This document shows positions 12,996 through 17,574 of a stretch of DNA of 17,574 bases, one piece after another. The stretch is taken from NCBI GenBank assembly GCA_010025475.1, contig RGTE01000013.1, forward strand, positions 1-17,574, read 5' to 3'. Position numbers and translations under genes: made by a program. The notes under the pieces were generated by a model. It was not told the DNA's origin. It did no database searches and saw only the letters and a list, made by a program, of their open reading frames with translations. The stretch's first letter is position 1. Each line of letters opens with the position of its first letter. Source of the stretch: Verrucomicrobiota bacterium (GTDB taxonomy: Bacteria > Verrucomicrobiota > Verrucomicrobiia > Methylacidiphilales > Verrucolacustridaceae).

Positions 12996-15046
12996 AGTTT
13001 CCGTGCCGCCTCGGCGATATCTTTCGGCCCCATGCCGAAATGTTCATAGAGCTCGCGGGCGCTGTAAGCGGATCGCCCGAACTCGCCCTTCATCCCGATG
13101 GCCGCGCTCTTCACGGAAATTCCGGCGAGATTCAAGGCGTGTACCAGCATCGCCCCCATCCCGCCCACGATCTGGTGATCTTCCACCGTGACCAAGCGCC
13201 CGCCGGTTTCCCCCAGCGCGGCTCCGATGGTTCCGAGGTCTGGGCGATTCACGAAGGGGTTGTCGATGACCGAAGCCTGTCTTCCCTCTTTGGCCAATAC
13301 CTCCGCCGCCTCCAGCGCCAGAGGCACCATCGGTCCGCACGCCACGATCGTCACATCCCTGCCTTTGCGGAGAAGCTCCGCTTTGCCCCAAGGATAGCCG
13401 GCGGGCCGCTCCCCGAGCCTGGCCGGAAAATCCTCGCGCCCTGCAAAGAAAATTGCGTTCTCGCCTTCCTTGCCTGCCTGACGTTCTTTCGCCTGCCGCC
13501 GGAAGGCCTCGAGCATCAGGGCGTCGGCCTGTTCAGAGCAGCTCACCGCGATGGCGAGGGTGTGGGGAATGGAGGACACGGCCGCAAAATACGTGGTGGC
13601 CTCATGGGACGCGCCATCGGCCGCATCCTGAAAACCCGCGTGGGTAAACGCGGCCACGATGGGCCCCTGCGAGAGGGCGGCCATGATGATGGGGAGATTT
13701 CCCTTGGTGATCCCGAATTGGGAAAAGGTGTCCGCCACCGGAAGAAAACCGGTCTTCGCCAGCCCCGTACAGGTGCTGACCATGTTTGCCTCGGCCACCC
13801 CGATGTCGAACGATCGGCCGGGTACCGCCTTTTGAAATGCCGCGACCCCGGTGGAACCCGGAAGGTCCGCGCTGATGGAGACGACCGGCAGCCCCTCCTG
13901 CGCCGCTCTGGTCATGGCCCGGGCAAAGCCGGCCTGCACCTTTTCCTTTTTGGCGGCGGGCGCCGCAGATGCCGGCGCATTCTTTTGGGCGGCCTGTTTG
14001 TCCTCCCAAGCCCTGCGAAGCGATTGCGCCCATGCGGCCAAATCGGCGGGCGTTTTTCCGCCGGTGATTTCGTTGACGAACTCCACAATTTTTTCCCCAT
14101 CCTTCAGTGGAAAGCCGTGTCCTCCGGAAGAGCTCGCTTCTGTTTCCTTCACCCCGAAGCCCTTGATCGTTTTTACCCAGAGACAAACCGGGCGCCGCGG
14201 ATCCCCTTTCGCCTCGGCCACCGCCTGCTCAATCGCCAGATATACTTTTTGCAGGTCTTGGCCTTCCTGCACATGTCGCACGTTCCAACCCAGCGGGGCC
14301 ATCGCCGCAAACGAGGGCTCCATCGTGAAGCTGTCCTTGGAAATCCGGCCGGAGAGTTTCGTGTCGTTGTCGGAAACGACCAACACAAAGGGGTTGAGTT
14401 CGCCCCGCCCGGAAAGTCCGGGAATGGCCGCCAAGGCCTCCTTGGCCTCGCCCTCCATGCAGGCCCCGTCGGAAATCACGCAAAAGGTCAGCCGGTCCCG
14501 CTTGGCGAGCTTGTCCCCTAGGGCCAGCCCCTGGGCCACCGGAATGCCGGATCCCAGTGGGCCGTTGCTGATAAAAACGCCCTCGGGGTTAAGATGGCTT
14601 TCCCCGTGGCCGGTGAGCTTGCTCTGGATGCTGCGAAACTTTTTCAGATCCTCGAGCGTCATCCCATCGAAGCCGTACTGGGCGCGCAGCGCGTAAACCC
14701 CGTTTTCCGTGTGCCCGGCATCATTGACGAAATTGTACGCCTCGTGCCACGGCCGGCCCTTCACCGCGAACATGATTCCGTGGATCGCCGACATAATTTC
14801 GGCCAAAGCCGCCGGCCCACCCCAGTGACAAGCCGCCCCACCGATCACGGCATGCGTGTCCATCAACGCCACCAGCGCCCGCGTCATCACCGGATCCGCC
14901 AGCGTGACCTCCTGCCCGGCGGCATTTTTGACCTTCACCGGATACTTCGGGCCGTGCGTGGGCGTGGGGGCAAGACGGTTGGGAATGTTTAGCGGGCGAA
15001 GGGGGGGAACCTCGACGGCTTTCACGGGTCCGACTTCAGTGGCCAT
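12986..15046 (-). CDS. Transketolase, single-chain
   Basis: This 686-residue thiamine-diphosphate enzyme would move two-carbon ketol units between sugar phosphates in the pentose phosphate pathway. The N-terminal cofactor domain has ISDGACMEGEAKEALAAI (191-208) in the position of the GDG...N cofactor motif, and a second binding element VVSDNDTKLSG (223-233). The pyrimidine domain carries the catalytic glutamate E419 in GVAEANM, followed by ADTFSQFGITKGN (438-450). The C-terminal domain (about 565-686) includes VTIVACGPMVPLALEAAE and VTVEDHQIVGGMGAMLVHAL. An Ala/Lys-rich linker (352-368) separates the first two domains. The N terminus differs from the E. coli type: it has THAVIGGAACHWGGPAAL where SGHPG is usual. 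ATG 15046 has AAGGAGAG 6 nt upstream. A weak promoter-like TTGCCA (15110-15115) lies upstream. Transaldolase-independent roles cannot be told from the sequence. Confidence 0.88.
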   Translation of the reverse strand: MATEVGPVKAVEVPPLRPLNIPNRLAPTPTHGPKYPVKVKNAAGQEVTLADPVMTRALVALMDTHAVIGGAACHWGGPAALAEIMSAIHGIMFAVKGRPWHEAYNFVNDAGHTENGVYALRAQYGFDGMTLEDLKKFRSIQSKLTGHGESHLNPEGVFISNGPLGSGIPVAQGLALGDKLAKRDRLTFCVISDGACMEGEAKEALAAIPGLSGRGELNPFVLVVSDNDTKLSGRISKDSFTMEPSFAAMAPLGWNVRHVQEGQDLQKVYLAIEQAVAEAKGDPRRPVCLWVKTIKGFGVKETEASSSGGHGFPLKDGEKIVEFVNEITGGKTPADLAAWAQSLRRAWEDKQAAQKNAPASAAPAAKKEKVQAGFARAMTRAAQEGLPVVSISADLPGSTGVAAFQKAVPGRSFDIGVAEANMVSTCTGLAKTGFLPVADTFSQFGITKGNLPIIMAALSQGPIVAAFTHAGFQDAADGASHEATTYFAAVSSIPHTLAIAVSCSEQADALMLEAFRRQAKERQAGKEGENAIFFAGREDFPARLGERPAGYPWGKAELLRKGRDVTIVACGPMVPLALEAAEVLAKEGRQASVIDNPFVNRPDLGTIGAALGETGGRLVTVEDHQIVGGMGAMLVHALNLAGISVKSAAIGMKGEFGRSAYSARELYEHFGMGPKDIAEAARKLCR

Positions 15047-15118
15047 ATGTGCTCTCCTTGATTTTTCGGGTTAAAAGGGACGAGGAGCGTATCGGTTGGC
15101 CGGCCGGCTTGGCAAGGC

Positions 15119-16189
15119 TCAGGACTCGTCCAGACGTGCCGATCCGGGGGAGATCTCAAGAATAACCCACGAGCCGCTCCCCGCGGACGGACGATCGTGG
15201 GCCGATGCGTACAGGACTTGGGTTGATTCCGGCACTGCCCTCCAAAACGCCCCCCGGCGGCTGCCGTCCAGCTCCTTGAGGGCGTCATCCACCAAAAGCA
15301 CAGGTGTGCGCTTGCGTATTTCCCGGATCAAAGCCAGTTCCGCCAACCTCACGGCCAAGCAACCGCTCCTCCGCTGCCCTTCGGAGCCAAATTTCGCCAA
15401 GTTTTTGCCGGCCAAACTGAACTCCCAGTCATCCCGTTGCGGCCCCGCCAGATTCAGTCCCCGTTCCCGTTCGCGTTCCCAGAGCCTGTCCCGCTCCGGC
15501 CCGGGCGGAGGCACCGGGTCAGCTGGCAGATACCGTACCGACAGCTTTTCCGCCCCGCTGGCCAACTCCCGGTGTGCCTTTTCCAGGTGCGGAAGCAAGA
15601 TTTCAGCCAAGCCTGTCCGTGCGGGGCGGAGGGTTTCCCCAATCTCGGCAAGTTGGGAGGTCCAGGCTTCCCACTCCTCTCGGGTGGGTTTGGGTTGACG
15701 CAGAAGCGCGCTCCGTTGGCGGGTGATTTCCTTGAGTCGCCGCAACTCCCCCAGCCTTTGCGGCTCCAGCTCGGCCAAAAGCAGGTCGAAGCTGGACCGT
15801 CTCTCGCCCGCACCGCCATCGAGCATAATGGTGTCGGCACCATGCGCCACCACCACCAACACCCGTCCCCAGAATTCGTCCGTGGTGGCGCCGGGTCGCC
15901 CGTCGATTTCCAGCTCCCTGCCCTCGCCTCGCCAGATCACGGCCAGCCGAACCGGCCCCGCCTCATCCGCCCAGGATCCTTCCACCCGCCAGCCCGCCGC
16001 CCCGTGCCGCGCCAGCTCACGGAGCGCGCTGGTGCGAAAGGATCGGAGGCGCCCAAGGATCGCCACCGATTCGAGGATGCTGGTTTTTCCACGGCCGTTC
16101 GGGCCGGCCAATAACACGCGGGGGCCCAACCCCTCCAGCTCAAGGGATGGATGGCAACGGAACGCGTGGAGGCGGAGTCGCCGAAGCAC
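15119..16189 (-). CDS. recF: DNA replication/repair protein RecF
   Basis: This 356-residue SMC-like ATPase works with RecO and RecR to load RecA at single-strand gaps. Walker A is GPNGRGKT (29-36), the ABC signature is FGSEGQRRSGCLAVRLAEL (267-285), and Walker B with D-loop is VLLVDDALKELDGSRR (297-312). Length and order match RecF. The start is GTG 16189, which opens MLRRLRLHAFRCH directly. It lies 10 bp after dnaN with little Shine-Dalgarno, so coupling to dnaN is likely. The 72 bp after its stop contain a GC-rich near-palindrome (around 15095-15115) that could end or slow transcription before the transketolase. Confidence 0.93.
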   Translation of the reverse strand: MLRRLRLHAFRCHPSLELEGLGPRVLLAGPNGRGKTSILESVAILGRLRSFRTSALRELARHGAAGWRVEGSWADEAGPVRLAVIWRGEGRELEIDGRPGATTDEFWGRVLVVVAHGADTIMLDGGAGERRSSFDLLLAELEPQRLGELRRLKEITRQRSALLRQPKPTREEWEAWTSQLAEIGETLRPARTGLAEILLPHLEKAHRELASGAEKLSVRYLPADPVPPPGPERDRLWERERERGLNLAGPQRDDWEFSLAGKNLAKFGSEGQRRSGCLAVRLAELALIREIRKRTPVLLVDDALKELDGSRRGAFWRAVPESTQVLYASAHDRPSAGSGSWVILEISPGSARLDES

Positions 16190-16199
16190 GCCGGCCGGC

Positions 16200-17309
16200 T
16201 CAGGCCGTGCGCATGGGCATGATCACGTAAAGGAACGGTTTGCTGTAACGGATCACGCCCGGGCTGAGCTCGTCGATGAAGTCAAAATGCACGGTGTCGC
16301 CTTCGATATTTTTCAGCGGGTCAGCCAAAAATTCCGGGTTGAAGGCCATGGTGAAATCTTTGCCTTTGTACTGCACGGGGATCGCTTCCCGCGCTTCTCC
16401 CACGTCGGGCGTGTTGGCCGCAATCTCGAGGTTGTTCTTGGTGAAGGTCAGTTTGACCGAGTTTGACTTCTCGCTGGAAAGAAGGGCCACGCGCCGGACG
16501 GAGTTCAGGAAAAGCTCCCGCTCGAGGGTCACCCGCTCTTTGGCCTCGGCAGGAATTACCTGGCGATAGTTCGGGTAATTGCCCTCCACCATCTTGGCGG
16601 CAATTAGGGTCGTCCCGAACTGGAAAAGAATCTGATTTTCCAGGACCACGAAAGAGACCTCGTCCTTGTCGGCCAGCTGCCGCTGCAGCTCCAGCACCGC
16701 CTTGGCGGGCAAAATGAACTCCCTTTCGCCCGACTTGGGGAAATCCAGCTCCTGATCGGCCAAGGCAAGCCGCCGGCCATCCGTGGCCACCAGGGTCAGT
16801 TTTCCATCCTTGAGACAGACAAGCAGCCCGTTGAGCACGTAGCGTTTTTCATCCGCTGACATCGCGTAGGAGACGCGTCTAATGAGCTCCTTGAGGACTT
16901 TCTGCTCGATTTTGTAGATCGGGTTTTTGTCGCCGCCCTTGGAGGGAAAATCCGGAATCGCCGGGAATTCCTCTTCCGGCATTCCCATGATTCGGAAAAA
17001 GGCGGCTCCGCAGCGGATTGTCGCACCCAGCTTGCTGTCCACATCCAGCGTTAGCTCTTCCGACGGCAATTCACGGATGATGCTGAACAGTCTCCGGGCC
17101 GGCAGGGTAACCGCCCCGGGCTTCTCCACTCCGGCTTCGCAGGCCGTCCGGATACCGATGTCGAGATCGGTGGCTGCGACGGTCAGGGTCGAACCGGCTC
17201 CCCGAAGAAGCAGGTTATTGAGAATGCCGATAGGCGTGCGAGTACTGACGATGTTTTGAACCGAGGAAAGGGCGTTGAGGAATTTCTGCTTTTGAAGAAC
17301 GAGTTTCAT
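16200..17309 (-). CDS. dnaN: DNA polymerase III beta subunit (sliding clamp)
   Basis: This 369-residue protein is the ring-shaped processivity clamp that tethers DNA polymerase III to DNA. It has the standard three-domain layout of about 120 residues each. It opens MKLVLQKQKFLNALSSVQNI and contains TPIGILNNLLL, VATDLDIGI, EEFPAIPDF and the second-domain block VLNGLLVCLKDGKLTLVATDGRRLALA. The C terminus YVIMPMRTA is the conserved clamp ending. ATG 17309 is the only sensible start; no strong Shine-Dalgarno is visible. Gene order dnaN-recF is the classical arrangement downstream of dnaA near the replication origin, so dnaA is expected to the right of the window. Confidence 0.97.
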   Translation of the reverse strand: MKLVLQKQKFLNALSSVQNIVSTRTPIGILNNLLLRGAGSTLTVAATDLDIGIRTACEAGVEKPGAVTLPARRLFSIIRELPSEELTLDVDSKLGATIRCGAAFFRIMGMPEEEFPAIPDFPSKGGDKNPIYKIEQKVLKELIRRVSYAMSADEKRYVLNGLLVCLKDGKLTLVATDGRRLALADQELDFPKSGEREFILPAKAVLELQRQLADKDEVSFVVLENQILFQFGTTLIAAKMVEGNYPNYRQVIPAEAKERVTLERELFLNSVRRVALLSSEKSNSVKLTFTKNNLEIAANTPDVGEAREAIPVQYKGKDFTMAFNPEFLADPLKNIEGDTVHFDFIDELSPGVIRYSKPFLYVIMPMRTA

Positions 17310-17574
17310 GAAGGCTTGGAATCAGATGATTGGGATAGGGGAATAAAGAATCAAGTACACCTTAATCATAATCAGGTGGATAAGTGAAGAGATTCGGCAC
17401 AACTCCCGCAAGGTGAGCTTCTTGCGGGCTGGATAACACGTGGATAGGTGGGGCCTTGACCCTCCCTTGTTGGTTCCCCCGAAAACTCCTCACGGCAAAC
17501 CCCGCCAGGTTGTTCCCATGTTCACAGGGCGTTCGAATTGTTCTCTGTAGCGGTTGGCAAAGTGGGAGCATCCG
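17310..17574. other. Upstream region of dnaN with DnaA-box-like sites (possible origin-proximal DNA)
   Basis: No convincing gene is present. Three sites resemble the inverted DnaA box TGTGGATAA. They are GGTGGATAA (17375-17383, one mismatch), GCTGGATAA (17428-17436, two) and CGTGGATAG (17439-17447, two). An AT-richer stretch (about 17336-17384) lies next to dnaN. The region lies where the dnaA-dnaN spacer and often oriC are found. A perfect consensus box was not seen, so an active origin is only a possibility. Confidence 0.4.
17405..17428. repeat. Perfect inverted repeat upstream of dnaN
   Basis: CCCGCAAG (17405-17412) and CTTGCGGG (17421-17428) form an 8-bp perfect stem with an 8-nt loop, directly beside two of the DnaA-box-like sites. 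No T-run follows on either strand, so a terminator is unlikely. It could be a regulatory or replication-related site. Confidence 0.5.

Noticed and set aside
12761..14521. 586-codon open frame on the + strand opposite the transketolase
   Set aside because: It is antisense to a clear transketolase, has low-complexity Arg/Pro/His-rich composition, no recognisable motif and no ribosome-binding site. Long antisense frames are common in GC-rich coding DNA.
17362..17571. 69-codon - strand frame upstream of dnaN
   Set aside because: It has no recognisable motif or ribosome-binding site, and it spans the DnaA-box-like sites and the inverted repeat.
1..17574. CRISPR arrays, tRNA or rRNA genes, insertion sequences
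   Set aside because: No regular direct repeats, cloverleaf-like stretches, rRNA motifs or transposase motifs were seen on reading both strands. This is by eye and not a computed search.

Overview
This window looks like a chromosomal segment of a GC-rich bacterium, most likely of the Verrucomicrobia/PVC group. Three things point that way: a co-oriented dnaN-recF pair, a MoxR/DUF58/Bat (aerotolerance-type) operon with a BatD-BatE fusion, and a polyphosphate-glucokinase-type ROK protein. The phylum is inferred from gene content and composition; no rRNA or other phylogenetic marker was compared. No mobile element, prophage, CRISPR array, rRNA or tRNA was recognised.

Layout. Left block, + strand: the C-terminal 97 residues of an M32 (Taq-type) carboxypeptidase, cut by the window edge, overlap a family-2 glycosyltransferase by 4 bp (ATGA). 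A convergent polyphosphate glucokinase (ppgK) follows on the - strand. Next is an AT-rich regulatory stretch and three + strand genes: a small heat-shock protein with an apparent frameshift, a TPR protein, and a chagasin-like (I42) lipoprotein. The right three quarters is all - strand. In transcription order it reads dnaN, recF, transketolase, an unrecognised coiled-coil membrane protein, moxR-type ATPase, DUF58 protein, BatA, BatB, BatC-like, BatD-BatE fusion. The gaps are short or negative, which suggests one or two long transcripts. The far right end, upstream of dnaN, has DnaA-box-like sites and a hairpin, as expected between dnaA and dnaN near an origin.

How the genes work together. DnaN and RecF serve replication and repair. 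In the MoxR-Bat block, an AAA+ ATPase, a DUF58 adaptor and two membrane-anchored von Willebrand A proteins combine with periplasmic and membrane scaffolds (BatC, BatD/E). This is a conserved envelope-stress system whose biochemistry is still poorly understood. The 474-residue protein just upstream of moxR is the best candidate for an undescribed component. The left half shows layered regulation: a good sigma-70-type promoter, a possible sigma-54-type site, and a hairpin able to pair with the hsp20 Shine-Dalgarno. Two mutually exclusive hairpins precede the TPR gene. A palindromic repeat supplies the TAG stop codon of two unrelated genes at two convergent junctions.
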